A stretch of DNA of 64,000 nt from Fennellomyces sp. T-0311 (GCA_025266875.1 JALLLT010000027.1:1-64000); one strand, 5' to 3'. Numbered from the stretch's first letter, positions 12,201-23,013 are shown. A program made the numbers and translations. Notes: generated from the letters alone by a model not told the origin.

Positions 12201-12573
12201 CAGACGCACAGATGGAGATTCCTACATTCTCAGAGATCTTCAAGGAGATCTGGAATTGCGGGGTTATAAAGCTTATGAGCTGAAAGAAGCCATTTCCACA
12301 AGGAAAACGACTGGTAAGGATAGAGCCTATTTTGTGCATGCAATCGTAGCACACAGAAAAGGCAAGAACCAAACGTATGAATACAAAGTGCGTTGGAAAG
12401 GCTATGGTCCTCATGAAGACACATGGGAACCTCCACAGAGTTTTGATGATGTGCAAACTATCAGTGACTACTGGAAAAAGATTGGCCAAAAAGAGCCAAC
12501 AGGCCCTAAAAAGGGAAAACGGAAACAACCTGCTAGACATGCAGCTTCCGTAAATAAGAAACGACGCTTATAA
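9195..12573 (+). pseudogene. Ty3 pol with chromodomain, two frameshifts
   Basis: Pol overlaps the gag tail in the -1 frame (open from 9195), which fits gag-pol expression by -1 frameshifting. The aspartic protease motif reads LLDPGANFSS, with Pro where Ser or Thr is usual. Reverse transcriptase contains FVDDLVIFS. RNase H contains ATDASNTGIGAVLF. Integrase has an HHCC finger (HLLGHFGA ... CAQCQKF) and a DDE core (AIDTAGKF, SDNGTEF, NGAAERW). The C-terminus is a chromodomain (YKVRWKGY ... DTWEPPQSF). One extra base near 10044 and one missing base near 10862 break the frame. Chromodomains steer such elements to heterochromatin. Confidence 0.92.
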
Positions 12574-12639
12574 TAAGACCTACCCATTTCATAGATAATA
12601 CCCCTCAAAGGATACTTTTATTATACCGGCGTCAAGCCT

Positions 12640-12648
12640 GGGGGAGGG
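12640..12648 (+). other. Ty3 polypurine tract
   Basis: GGGGGAGGG lies 3 bp before the right LTR, where plus-strand synthesis is primed in LTR retrotransposons. Confidence 0.7.
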
Positions 12649-12651
12649 TCA

Positions 12652-12830
12652 TGTCGTATCCAGTGGTATCGGGAGACAAATGAGTTGTATCTGGTGTAAC
12701 ATGCGGTAGCTTAAGAATAGACTATTTTCAATTTGTGTTTCTCTCTCTCTTTTCCGGAATAAATCTCTCCTATAAAGAGTCTCACGAATTACTTCGTCCA
12801 CACACACACATAACCACACCAAACACTTCA
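12652..12830 (+). repeat. Ty3 element 3' LTR
   Basis: 179 bp and identical by eye to 7248-7426. It is followed by the duplicated CTTCT. Confidence 0.95.
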
Positions 12831-12851
12831 CTTCTCTTTTCTTCTTTCAAT

Positions 12852-15021
12852 ATGCCACAAAGCAAGCGTTCTACAGCAGCTCTTAAGAAGCTCCATGATA
12901 AAGACAGAAACTACATAAAAGCTTCAACATCAGTGGAAGTAACCAGTTCAATTGACATTGCTGACGATTTCGCAATCTTGGGCGAACTTTTGGAAAGTGA
13001 GAGTGAAGAGCTATTGAAGGAGGCGTCATATCAGCCAAGCGCCCTTACCTGCCTTTCCAATACAACAGAGAAGACTTCCCACGGAAAATACTGGGGCACT
13101 GGACATACAACAAAATGAGACAAAAAGCGAAAGGCAGCAGAAATGGCTATAGGAAATATGTCAATTTCCAGTTTTTTCCCTCCTCAACCCCACAGCAGCC
13201 GAAAATACAGTTACTGTGAAATCAGAGTCTCAGATGAACCCAGCTGATTTTGTTGATTCTGAAATCATTGATATGGTATTTCCATACAACAATGACATCG
13301 ACGTAATGAAAGCCGCATACAAAGCCTTGGAGCCTATTGCTGATACCCACATGAATCAGACGCACCCAGCAAACAGTATGCCCGATTATGAACGATCTAA
13401 GTACAGAAGCGTCTACTGGTACTTCGGGTATCGCATCGCAGGCATGTGGACAATGAAGGCATCGCAAGAGGCAGCAGCCAAGGCATGGATGAACCCTTCG
13501 AAATATTACCGCCCATTATCAATCCGACTTTGGGCAAAGGAATACCTACAGTTTCAAAAAATATCGGAACACCAAAAAGGGAAGCATGCGAAAAGAGCTT
13601 CTCTTTTGAACGATGAAGACATCCAACTTGCTACCAAAGATTTGATCCTAAACACAAGGCAAACAAAGCATACCTTGGGGGATATTGCCAAAGACCTAAA
13701 CACAAAGGTTATACCTAACCTGATTGGAATGCCAGGCAATATCTCTCCTTCAGTTCTTCGAAACCATATGATATCTTGGGGATATCGATATGCAAAGTAT
13801 AAGAAAGACGTTTACTTCGACGGCCATGAACGCGCTGATGTTGTGGAATACCGCAAAGAATGGACAAAGTGCATGGTGAAGCGCAAGAAGTTGATGGAGG
13901 ACTACGAAGGAGACAAAGAAGAGATAGTCAAGGCGCCAGTGATATCAAATGGTAAAAAGAAAATTGTGATAGTTACTCACGACGAGAGTACTTTCTACTC
14001 AAACGATGCGAAGGAAGACGTGTGGACGCATGAGGACGAATCCACTATTTGTAAAAAGTTAATTGGCAGATCCATTATGGCTAGTGAATTCCAGTGTCCT
14101 TGCCATGGAACAATGAGATCGAGAGCTTGGACATCACATACCTTCAAGGAAGCCAACAGCCATAATGGTTATTGGAAAGCCACTGATCTGTATACCTAAC
14201 TGGTGGATGATGCAATTCCATTATTTGAACGGCTTCATGACAATTGCCAGGCGCTCTTTATCTTTGACCAGTCAAGCAACCATCGAGCGTATCCAGACGA
14301 TGCTCTTTTGGTATCCCGAATGAACTTAGAAGATAAGGAAATTGCCAAGGATGCCCCAAGGCCCATGTGAAATGGCTGGGTGATGTACAAAGGCAACGTC
14401 CTTTCACAGCCAATGTACTACAGCAAATTGGTAAGCGTTAGAACAAACAGAGGAGGAACAAGAGAGGTCGAGCATTTCTATGCTAAAGGCGTCTGTACTG
14501 TCCTAAAAGAATGCAATCTTGGGCGCTTTAAAGAGTTTGAGGACCAAGGCAAGACATGGAAGGCAAAATGCAGCGAAAAAGAGCCATAAGATGAAGAAGG
14601 AAACTGCTGACCGTATCATATGCTGTCACAGCAACCCGATTTCAATGGTCAAAAGACCATGCTTGAAGAAGTTGTGGTAGAGAAAGGTCACATTTTTGAC
14701 CTGTACCCAAAATTTCACTGCGAAACCAACTGGATTGAACGCTACTGGGGAGCCGCAAAACTAATCGCACGTAGAGAATGTGACTATTCATTGCCTGCAT
14801 TGCGGAAGAACCTCAATGGCTTCCTTGATTCAATTTCGCCAGTGTATGACGATCCTGACAACGAGGCTACCCTTATGAAGATCAGGTGCTTTTACAAGTG
14901 TTGCTGGAGATAAATCCAGGCATACCATGACATTGTTGATGGAAAAGAAGCATATGACTCAGTCAAAAAGTTTACTACACGTACATATACCTCACATCGC
15001 AGACCAGGTGTTTGCAACTAA
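12852..15021 (+). pseudogene. Decayed DDE transposase of the TA-flanked element
   Basis: ATG at 12852 (MPQSKRSTAALKK) lies just after the Ty3 element. One frameshift occurs near 13150-13215. From 13216 to the stop at 15019-15021 a single frame is held, broken by in-frame stops at 14197, 14368, 14587, 14608 and 14911, with another at 13116. Conserved landmarks are VTHDESTFYSND (first catalytic Asp), FIFDQSSNHRAYPDDAL (second) and YPKFHCETNWIERYWGA (Glu). This DDE family is widespread in fungal genomes as large uncharacterised transposase-like proteins. Five of the six stops can be read as CGA to TGA or CAA to TAA changes. Confidence 0.75.
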
Positions 15022-15122
15022 CATAATACAGTTGTCGGCACATTATTGAGCCGCGGGGATTAAAAAATTTGAGGATTTCGAATAAAATAAAGTTTTTACG
15101 ATTCAAAACAGTATGCACCATA

Positions 15123-16014
15123 AAGTGATTGGATGGTTTGGTGTGCACGAGGTAAAACCTGCAGAAGAAACAGGATGGGAAGACCCACATTGGCGGTTAG
15201 CCAAGCAGTTGCGAGCCTTCTTCGCTCCTTTCTTTATGAAGAGAACAAAAGATGAAGTCTTAGCCAAGGTGTTCTTCTGATCTCCAGAAAGACCAGCATA
15301 AGCAGTGTACACCCAGTCCTGCAGGTCAGAAACCAAAGTATCAATGTACTTATCGACCATGGCGAAGTCATCTGCGGCCTTCGCATCATGCTGAAGCTTC
15401 TCAAAATGTGCCGTGAACAAGGCAACAGTTTCATTCTCGAGCATGTAGATATCTATCAGCTGCTTGGTCAGCTTAGCAATGTGGTCAGCTTTATCAACAT
15501 CGAGATCTTCAATGAGACGGGCGCAGGCAAAGGACCAAGGCTCATTTATGTGAGGCTTGAGGTTCATGAAGAACTAAGAACAGTGCTTCTGAAAGAGCAG
15601 CATGGGAACAAAACGGGGCCAAGTATGATCCAAATCAAAGTCATCACCATGAACAACGTCTTTGAACTTGGTGAGGCAGTCTGACAAAGTAGAGAAGGTG
15701 GTCGAGGAAGGCTTCTAAACATAACGAGCTCACTGAAAACAAGGAAGGTTGGTAGGTGCACAGCCAGAACGTTCAGTGGGGACTGAAGTGAAAGGAGCAA
15801 AGAGCGACTGGACAGTGGCGGTGGCCGCAATTGCCTATTCAAGGCAAACCATACAGGTCTTGATGGCGTCAGCTTTCGGAGCGTCGCAAGCAATGGTCTG
15901 GGTAAACTCGCAAGTGATGTGAGCAAGCTCATCCCTGGGCTCACCAATGGCGGTGGAGGCGATGGCCTGCATGGAGACCAAGGAGGAAGAGTTGGAATCG
16001 GTGGAGGAAGACAT
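15123..16014 (-). pseudogene. Decayed retrotransposon gag-like gene
   Basis: Starting at 16014 (MSSSTDSNSSSLVSMQ), one uninterrupted minus-strand frame runs to the edge of the TA-flanked transposon at 15122. It is broken only by four in-frame stops (15835, 15730, 15715, 15574; low coordinates). The body is helical and gag-like: HTWPRFVPMLLFQKH, then KADHIAKLTKQLIDIYM and LFTAHFEKLQHDAKA. No frameshift is seen. All four stops fit single C to T changes (CAG to TAG three times, CGA to TGA once). The remainder of the gene is not recognised on the far side of the transposon. Confidence 0.55.
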
Positions 16015-16773
16015 GGTAGAAACTTGGTAGATAGTAAAAAGAAGTAAGGTAGGTACAGAAAGTAGAGTGTTGAAGGAGTTTGCAAAAAAAAAATGTGATA
16101 TTCTCAATTAAGATCAGACAGGAAAGTGTGAGACCAAATTAAAGATGTTTTTATTGATGCCAAACTACTCAGATATTAATATTGTTGAAGCGGTCAGCAT
16201 GAACGCTTCTAGAAGATGTTCCAGATCCATGTTTAGACGGCGATATAGAACGAGCGCCCTGTTAAGTAACTTACCTGTGTTTCAGGTAAACTCGATGAGT
16301 CCTTTGATGTCCTAATTTAGATCAGAGTGGTTTCTAACAGATATTGGCAGAAACTGGACCAATACAGTGAACCTCCGCTTTTTCCTCCCCCGATTTTTCC
16401 GCTCCCTCGGCTTTTTCCCTGGTTTAGCTATGCCATCTGCTCGATCATAGTGTTAATTTTCCCATCCTCGAAATTTTCCTGTTTGTCTCCAGCTTACTCT
16501 GAGGAAAAAAAACGGGGATGAATAAAACTATGTCTAAATGATCATAAGTATGCTTTGAAAGCGTGTATATCCCTTAATTTTCTAATAAAAAATGATGTAT
16601 TGTATGACTGTGTCGTATGAGCGCGCCTAAATAGATCATCATGAATGCTACGCAAGGCATCTGCTGTTGGGGCTTGTCCTGGATGATCGATAATTTCAAT
16701 TACCGTTTCGATTAGGCTTAGTTATTTCACGTAAACTCTGTGGGGAGATTGATTCTTCAATCCTAACGGTGTA

Positions 16774-18508
16774 GTTGAAAAGTTTTGATTTATTTTTTTT
16801 TGGAAGTTTTATAGACCTGCTCCTATAGGTATATGGTCTCTTCCTTGCGGTACAATTGGTTGACTATATAATGAGAAAGAGTGTAGCAATCCTTGCCTGA
16901 AAAAAACCATGTAGGCGAAAAAAGGCAGGTCGAAGCGGTTGATGTTGTTGTCGTTGCAGAATATAGTGGTACTGAACAGAGCGATTTTGGTTCCGCTTAT
17001 CATTATTCATGCATTTCTGAGTCCTCCGTCGAAACCAGCATAGGACGTGGATGTCGAGCCGGCTTTGGATGTTTTTCTTCGAACTTGGCAAGGTAGGCGT
17101 CTCCAATGTAATGATGGTCGCTTTCCTCTAGTTTATTGAAGTATCGAAGTATTGCGAAGCCTAAGTGTGACTTGTGCATACGTAGGCATATCGCTAAGAT
17201 ACGTTCCTGGTAAAGTAGCTTTGCGTATGTTGTGCGCTCTTCGACTGAGTTTTCTCGCCATTTTGTGTCGCCAATCATCGATTCCGAGGTCGGGTTGAAT
17301 TCGTCGTTCGTTTTCACTTTCGCCGTTTTCAAGAGACTGCGTAGGTCCTGTTCATATGACTTGTTGATCAGAAGTCCTATGACGCCATGTGCTGGGAAAT
17401 GTACGTCGATCACTCGCTCTTGTGCCACTCCAAGCAGACGAAGGGCTCGACGGATCTCACTATGTAGCGTTCGTCTAGGCGATGCCATATATACGATTGT
17501 ATATTCGGTGTTTGTGCTTTCAGCAGCTGTAAAGACACGCTGTGCCCATTGTACTTGCTTTTCCGATGGCGGTCCATCAGTCTTCTTGACAGTGCGCTTT
17601 TGTGGTGGGAGGTTGCGACTGGTGACGGTGGCGTATGAGGTCGCTGCGTTTGGGTTGTGTTGTTGCTGATTCTGTTGTTGCTCGTGCGCCATTTGTTGCA
17701 TTTTCCGTTCTGGTTTGATTGCTTTCCATTCTTGTTCTGTAGCCGCGTGTATGGAACCCATCAAGTCTTGTCGAGGATCCATTTCCTTTGTTAAGGCGTT
17801 TTTAGTAATTGCGTTACCCGTGGGTTTCACAGTGGGATGAGCCGCTTTCTCAAGTTCTGCGATTCGCGCCTTGGCAGATTCCAATGCAGTGCGTAGCTCT
17901 TCGTTCTCCGAAATCAGTGCACGCATGTTCTCGAGTTCCTTTTTTTGTTCTCGGATTCTTTGCTCTTGATCTTCCACTGTTCTTCTCATCCAATTGATAT
18001 TTCCCATCAGTTGTTGGCCCCATGGTGGAAGTTGCGTTGGCTGTTGAGGTTGCGTAAGGCCGATAGCACTATTATCCGTTGAACTAGTAGGTAGGTCATC
18101 AGCCCAGCTGTTGTTAGGGACTTTATCTGTAGCGATGGCCATCCGTCTGTTCATTGTGCCACGACGGACAGTTTTTGGCTGTTGCTCAGGTGACGCCGAT
18201 CTACGCTTTGTTGTGCTACGTATGTTAGATCTCTGTGATTCCGTCATTGCTGCACGTTGAGGAGTGCTGCTAATGGGGTAGCTTCTCGGTGTATTCGTGA
18301 TGGTAGGTGAGAGTCGCGGTGTTGATTGCTCTTGAGCCGATGCACGCGGGGTCACAACGGAGCCGTTTTTCGGGTGTAATTGTCGTGTAGTGTGGTGATA
18401 TACCGAATGGAGGTTTAATTGTTGTGGTGTTACGTGTCACGTTGTTCAAGGATTATTTGTTATAAAAGAACTGTAAATCTGCCGCGCGCGATACTCGACA
18501 GATGTCTC
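16774..18508 (-). mobile_element. Non-LTR retrotransposon insertion carrying ORF1 only
   Basis: It is bounded by a 13-bp target duplication TACACCGTTAGGA, read on the minus strand, at 16761-16773 and 18509-18521. Its 3' end (low coordinates) is A-rich, as expected for target-primed reverse transcription. The element is about 1.7 kb and contains a full ORF1 but no reverse transcriptase. The uninterrupted target exists in the related copy at 29055-29440. A related 3' end occurs at 25015-25140. Confidence 0.75.
17003..18355 (-). CDS. LINE ORF1 protein, 450 aa
   Basis: An intact open frame begins MTPRASAQEQSTPR at 18355. The N-terminus is basic and Ser/Pro/Thr-rich. A coiled coil spans roughly residues 125-185 (RTVEDQEQRIREQKKELE, then EELRTALESAKARIAELE), a Gln-rich linker follows, and a globular domain starts around EYTIVYMASPRRTLHSEI. 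Coiled coil followed by an RRM-like nucleic-acid-binding domain is the usual plan of L1-type ORF1 proteins, which coat the element's RNA. No CCHC knuckle is seen. No ORF2 follows, so mobility would depend on an enzyme supplied elsewhere. That this is ORF1 rather than a host gene is inferred from its place inside a duplication-flanked, A-tailed unit. Confidence 0.7.
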   Translation of the reverse strand: MTPRASAQEQSTPRLSPTITNTPRSYPISSTPQRAAMTESQRSNIRSTTKRRSASPEQQPKTVRRGTMNRRMAIATDKVPNNSWADDLPTSSTDNSAIGLTQPQQPTQLPPWGQQLMGNINWMRRTVEDQEQRIREQKKELENMRALISENEELRTALESAKARIAELEKAAHPTVKPTGNAITKNALTKEMDPRQDLMGSIHAATEQEWKAIKPERKMQQMAHEQQQNQQQHNPNAATSYATVTSRNLPPQKRTVKKTDGPPSEKQVQWAQRVFTAAESTNTEYTIVYMASPRRTLHSEIRRALRLLGVAQERVIDVHFPAHGVIGLLINKSYEQDLRSLLKTAKVKTNDEFNPTSESMIGDTKWRENSVEERTTYAKLLYQERILAICLRMHKSHLGFAILRYFNKLEESDHHYIGDAYLAKFEEKHPKPARHPRPMLVSTEDSEMHE

Positions 18509-18590
18509 TCCTAACGGTGTACCTCAAAATATGGTATCGGCCGCCATTATGACAGCATCAGTAATCTTTCATAGCACTTATTGGCACATA

Positions 18591-18980
18591 TATCGCGTCT
18601 CGATCCAAATGATCATTCAGGAGCAACTATGTTGTGAATTAGTTTAGCAGGGACAATGCCAACCGTATTCTGTAACTTATTATTACTTGTCTTTCGCCCG
18701 TATTAAACGATACCTAAATCGAACAATGCCAACTCTACGTGACATATTAAGCAGGGACCAAAAAAGCACAGTAACAAATCACCATTGCTCGTGATATGCT
18801 GTTGTGCTTTATATAGTGTAATACTTATAATACAACATCATTCTTTCCGGCCCAAAAAAACGTACAGTACCTTATCAATATAGATACCCATCCATATATC
18901 GCTATAGCGACAGACATGTAAACCAATATACACATATGAAGAAGTGAACGGTGCATAGACGATTACTGATACCCAGCGCA
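18591..18980. other. Stretch without recognisable gene
   Basis: AT-rich DNA with only short open frames and no repeat match noticed elsewhere in the window. Confidence 0.6.
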
Positions 18981-18982
18981 TA

Positions 18983-19074
18983 CCACTTTGTGTAACCCCC
19001 GTTATTTCCTCACCCCCACTTTTTCCGCACTTTTGGGTGTTCCATCCGCGTAGGAAAAAAGCGGGGGTTCACTG
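18983..19074. mobile_element. MITE-like insertion, CAGTG-type ends
   Basis: The right end reads GGGGGTTCACTG then TA (19075-19076). The left end is degenerate but shares the CCCCCGTTATTTCCTCA block in inverted form. It interrupts the start of a LINE ORF2 on the minus strand. Similar ends occur at 16365, 27887 and 30920. Confidence 0.55.
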
Positions 19075-19076
19075 TA

Positions 19077-20999
19077 GTTGAGGTATGGCTGGTGCCGTCG
19101 AAAGAATGAATAGAATAGATGTTTCTAAGACTGAAACAAGAAGGCATTCTCTGTGAAAAGGTGTAAGATACGACAGCCTTGAACGTTGAGTGAGGCACAA
19201 GTGATATGTGTGGTTGTATCACTCATTTCTTACTCTTGTTGGTTTTGGAGAGATGCCCCCTCAGCTTGCCTCGCACAAGGACGTTGTCTTTCGTAGTCCC
19301 TGCCTTCTTCGCTGCTGTGATGTTGCAAAGTAGTTGACGAGTAAACAAGATTGCGTTGGTCTGGTCTCTTAAATCAAGAACTTCCATTGCTTTGCACATT
19401 TGGGCGCCACCCTTGTGTGCCTCCACCCAGGCCACTAGTTTATTATCGCGTGCTTCTTGCATGATCTCGTCACTGACGCCTAACTCGTCGAGACCTTTAG
19501 TTCTGATAGCAGCATCTTCTACTGATAGCTCGTCAGTAGTGTGTTGTTCTGGCTGCAGCAGATTGCTCGTGACAGTGATACTGAGTGCTGGCAGCAGATG
19601 TGGCGTGTTTGACACTGCTTTACTGGTGTGGGTGATGTTTTCCTGGTTGGTCAACAAATACTGTTTTTCAGATTCTGATTGTGGCGTCGGTACATACTTC
19701 CTCTTCTGAGGTAGTTGGTTTTTCAATAACCTCTGGTAAGGGTCCTGTACACAGTCTTTTCTCCCCCACGTTGCTGCTGTTTACTTTAGGACAATCAGCA
19801 ATTACGTGAGTGTCACTGCCACACCCAAAGCACAATTTGGGACCGCGTTTTCATGAGAGGCAGGTAGCACGAAAGTGCCCTGGCAGATCGCCATAGAAGC
19901 AAGTATTTCCCATGCCTTTCCAGGATGCATAGAATAGGCGATCTTGGCCTATTGAAATCTTCTGTCTCAATGGCTTGAGAATCTGCAATTGTGTGTTGGC
20001 AATATCGATTAAAGCAGAGCCTTTGATAAAGAAATGCCTGTGCTCATCTGTGTACATATTCACATGTAGCACAATGCCATATGGGGACAAGGCGCGTTTC
20101 ACCAGAAGACCAAGCTCATTTGCGCGCAGAAGAGGTAGACCAGCGAGGTGCAACTGGTGTACCTGGCTGTCTACATCGATGATAGCATTTCCAACAATCG
20201 TTAAACTGTAATGGTGTGTCCATTACAGACGTTATCCAACCTGCAACCTGGTTGATCGCCATGCAGTATCCATATACCGTATTGATAGACGTAGCATGCG
20301 ATAACTCATATGGCGCATGGTTGGATAAGGATATTAGGATTACGTATAGCTTAGATGGAATTCGTAGATTGTAGATCATAGACGCCTTAGCCATTTCCCC
20401 CTAATATCTGACGTATATATAAAGCAGGATTCCTGGATACAGGAATCCTCATCGTTTATACCCTCATATAACCGGTTCCACCTTCGGGTTATTGTCTACA
20501 TTGTCCGACTCACAGCAACGTACACGATTGTAAGTATCCTGTGGTCTGCACTGTTACATAAACTATCATTGATCACGACTCTGAGAGTGCAAGCCTTGAC
20601 ACGGGCATCTGTGGTATCAAAAGCAACAATGGCGTGGCCATTTTTGGCACCTTTTCTTGGGTCAACGCCAATGGCTTCTGGGTATTGTTCATGTAAAGCA
20701 TCGAGAAAAACTGCTGCAGTCATTGAATGTCGACGCAGGTCGAAAACCACAGAGTTCTTTGCGGCTGACCGAATCCACAAACGTTCCATGTGCTGTTGTC
20801 GTTGTGCAGCTTTGGCTGCAACGTCCTCAAAAATCATTGTTGTTGTTTTCCCGTGGTGCCGAGCATGAAATTGTAGTGTCTGACTACTAAGCGGCGGCCA
20901 AGGATCTGGTGCCCCCGTGGTTGTCGTTGTGCTTGGGATGGCTGTTGTAGCCTGCATGTTTGGGTCGATATTGGTGTCACCTGGTGATGAGTGATGCAT
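19077..20999 (-). pseudogene. Decayed LINE: ORF1 and start of ORF2
   Basis: Minus strand. The ORF1 start is at 20999 (MHHSSPGDTNIDPN), with an RRM-like part to about 20500 (DARVKACTLRVVI). A frame change leads to NHAPYELSHATSINTVYGYC, and another to LLRANELGLLVKRAL and GQDRLFYASWKGMGNTCFYG with a damaged zinc knuckle (GHFRATC). The tail at 19223-19726 is acidic then basic (KLRGHLSKTNKSKK). An overlapping start at 19225 opens ORF2 (MSDTTTHITCASLNVQG), which resembles the first strand of an APE-type endonuclease, and is cut off by the MITE after about 47 codons. ORF1 has at least three frame breaks. Confidence 0.6.
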
Positions 21000-21718
21000 A
21001 ATGTTGGCCTGACTTCCGTGCGCGTAGTCACTTCGGATGTATGCTTTTGATTAGATGAGCATTAAAGTACCACAGGTTTATGTTAAAATGCCAAAGTTTT
21101 TTCTGTGCGCAGGGTGACTCCCACAAGAGAATGAAGGTTTTTCAATAAGATGATGCTCGTTTATTGGTATGACAAATGGTACTTATATCTTTTTAGACTA
21201 TCGCTAAGAACTTCTTGGTACTGATAATTGCTGCTTGGGTAGCTTGGGTAGCTTGGGATCTTCGCTAGCTAAGGATTTCTTGAACGAGTGTACTTGGAGG
21301 TTTGGAGAGCTGCATTCCTATTGGCGGATGGTTGAGTGCTGCTCACATGCACGACTTACGTGATCATAATATCTAGTAAATAGGGGATTCTTTATACCAA
21401 GAGCATTCATTCAAAGCAATGGGGCAGCTTCAAATACCCAAAAGGTACCCTAGTTGTGTAGGTACCGAAACCGATTAGAACTGATTTACGATGTGAGCGT
21501 ATGATAGTCTTGTATGAACGTTGCCACGCACCACGTGTTTCTCCCAATGATGATCGGTCAGAAAATTTTTATAACCAATCCAATATGAGTTTACTTGTAT
21601 AGTAGAAAGACTGAGCCTTCATACATGACAGAGGCCAACTGGATAGATAAAATAAAAGTGACACACATTCTTCACGGGACAAGGAAACTTTATTGTACTG
21701 CGAATGATGCAGGTACGT
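21000..21718. other. Gene-poor spacer with a small tandem repeat
   Basis: No gene is supported. A 9-bp unit GCTTGGGTA is repeated about three times at 21233-21258. The right end is the 3' region of the HIT gene. Confidence 0.6.
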
Positions 21719-22510
21719 TTACAACTTCTCCTTGATGCGCAGCAGTGTACCTTTAAGGTGATCCTGGGAAGCTTCTTCCATGGGCCAGCCAATCTTAAGA
21801 CCCTTCTCAGGGCTAGGCTTCGGAATGATATGGAAATGAACGTGAGGAACAACCTATTCAACAATAACAGCAGATTAGCGTTTGTCATCCGAACTGGAAT
21901 AGTTGCATCGTACCTGGTGAGCCATGGGACCGTTGTTCTAATAAAGCATGCGGTGCGAAACTTTAGTTATACTATAAAAGATATCCACGCACTTTATAAT
22001 ACTACCTGGAGCAAATTGTACTGCCCTTCATCCAAACCACTGGCAAGAGCGACTTTTCGTGCAAGTGGCAAAATATCCGCGAGGTAATCATCGGGAACCT
22101 GATGGAAGAACTCAGAGTGGTCTAATTCATAAACACGCATGAGCGAAGCTTGATGGATAAAGCTCAAATCGCTTCTTACACTTAGGGATAACCAACTATA
22201 TTAGAAGGTGTTAATGCTGTGCATTTTTAAGGGTTATTATGTTAAGACTTACAGCATGACCATCGCTGATAGGGTTGATATCCAAGAACGAGTACCTGCA
22301 AAAACCTTTAGTAACATAGCAATGTAATGCTGAAGTTCATTTACGCCTTGTCTGTCTCGGCGATCTTGTGCGAAGGAATCTCGCCTCTATAGAGCACTTG
22401 TGAGTTTGACATTTTCACACGACAGAGAAGGTCGCTGATGTCATTGTGACTATCACAAACCTGATGATTTTGCAGAAAATGCAGTCGACGATCAGATGTT
22501 CGCTTGCCAT
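21719..22510 (-). CDS. HIT-domain (histidine triad) hydrolase, 141 aa, seven exons
   Basis: Exons on the minus strand: 22510-22461, 22386-22345, 22295-22253, 22195-22180, 22121-22006, 21937-21914, 21853-21719. They sum to 426 nt and close in frame. The product starts MASEHLIVDCIFCKIIRGEI, with FLDINPISDGHALVIPK, NNGPMAHQ and the catalytic triad VVPHVHFHIIPKP (His 101, 103, 105). HIT/HINT proteins hydrolyse nucleoside phosphoramidates and related adenylated compounds. The CIFC pair suggests the zinc-binding HINT-type opening. Length is normal for the family. Exon 4 is only 16 nt and exon 6 only 24 nt, so the gene is invisible as long open frames. It is one of only two host genes in the transposon island. 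Confidence 0.93.
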
Positions 22511-23013
22511 AGTGAGAATGACTAAAGGAAAAACGGTTCCCTGCCCCACAGGCTGCAACGCGACTTAGGTTTTACCTTGTGTAACCAAAACGATGACGGA
22601 GGGTTAAGACACGGTAACTGGAAATCCCGTCTCACCGTTGGTACGGCAACCTGTGATTAAGCCTTCATTTTTCTTACCCAGTAGCCTGCTATCGACGTAA
22701 TGATTTGATAAGAAAAATTTAGCTATGGTGAATTACCGCCTTATGAGTGTCAGTCTTAGTGCTGTTGTACAGCCGTTTTTCTCGAAGAGGGTAAGAGATC
22801 ATCCGCGGTATTTTGTTCTCAGGATGCCTGAAGAAACTCATGGAGCTATAAGTTACCCATTACAATATATACAAAGAGATAGCGCCAAGAATATGTTTAT
22901 TTCGCAATGGAAAGATATTATTTAATAGCGAAGTAGAAGGCCCTCGGGTAATGGTATACATAAATAATAAAATAGAAAGCTGTCCTGAGGTTGCAGTGTA
23001 CATTATACAAGCG
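22511..23013. other. Spacer between the HIT and LEA2-type genes
   Basis: AT-rich DNA with one short open frame on the plus strand (22725-22925) that shows no recognisable domain. Nothing is supported here. Confidence 0.6.

Larger units (their letters stand above)
7248..12830 (+). mobile_element. Ty3-type chromodomain LTR retrotransposon
   Basis: Identical 179-bp LTRs (7248-7426, 12652-12830) begin TG and end CA and are flanked by a 5-bp duplication CTTCT (7243-7247 and 12831-12835). Order inside is gag, protease, reverse transcriptase, RNase H, integrase, chromodomain, which is the Ty3 chromovirus arrangement. Several frameshifts break gag and pol although the LTRs are identical. No clear tRNA primer site (TGG start) follows the left LTR; self-priming of the Tf1 type is possible but not shown. 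Confidence 0.95.
6905..15122 (+). mobile_element. TA-flanked DDE transposon carrying a nested Ty3 element
   Basis: An inverted repeat of about 20 bp (TGGTGCATACTG...) lies at 6907-6926 and 15101-15120, directly bounded by TA at 6905-6906 and 15121-15122. TA duplication is the hallmark of the Tc1/mariner superfamily. With the Ty3 element and its duplicate removed, the transposon is about 2.6 kb. It holds one decayed transposase gene (12852-15021). The Ty3 element inserted 21 bp upstream of that gene's start codon. The element itself abuts a decayed gag-like gene at 15123. Confidence 0.75.
16365..18590 (-). mobile_element. pogo/Tigger-like transposon relic, interrupted by a LINE
   Basis: The end at 16365 starts CAGTGAACCTCCGC after TA (16363-16364). 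The blocks 16365-16773 and 18509-18590 both match 29055-29440 in inverted orientation, including the run TACACCGTTAGGA and the following Tigger-like coding fragment. The minus strand has a short open stretch (PTADALRSIHDDLFRRAH) that looks like the C-terminus of a transposase. The LINE at 16774-18508 splits it. The superfamily call is inferred from CAGTG termini and TA flanks. Confidence 0.5.
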
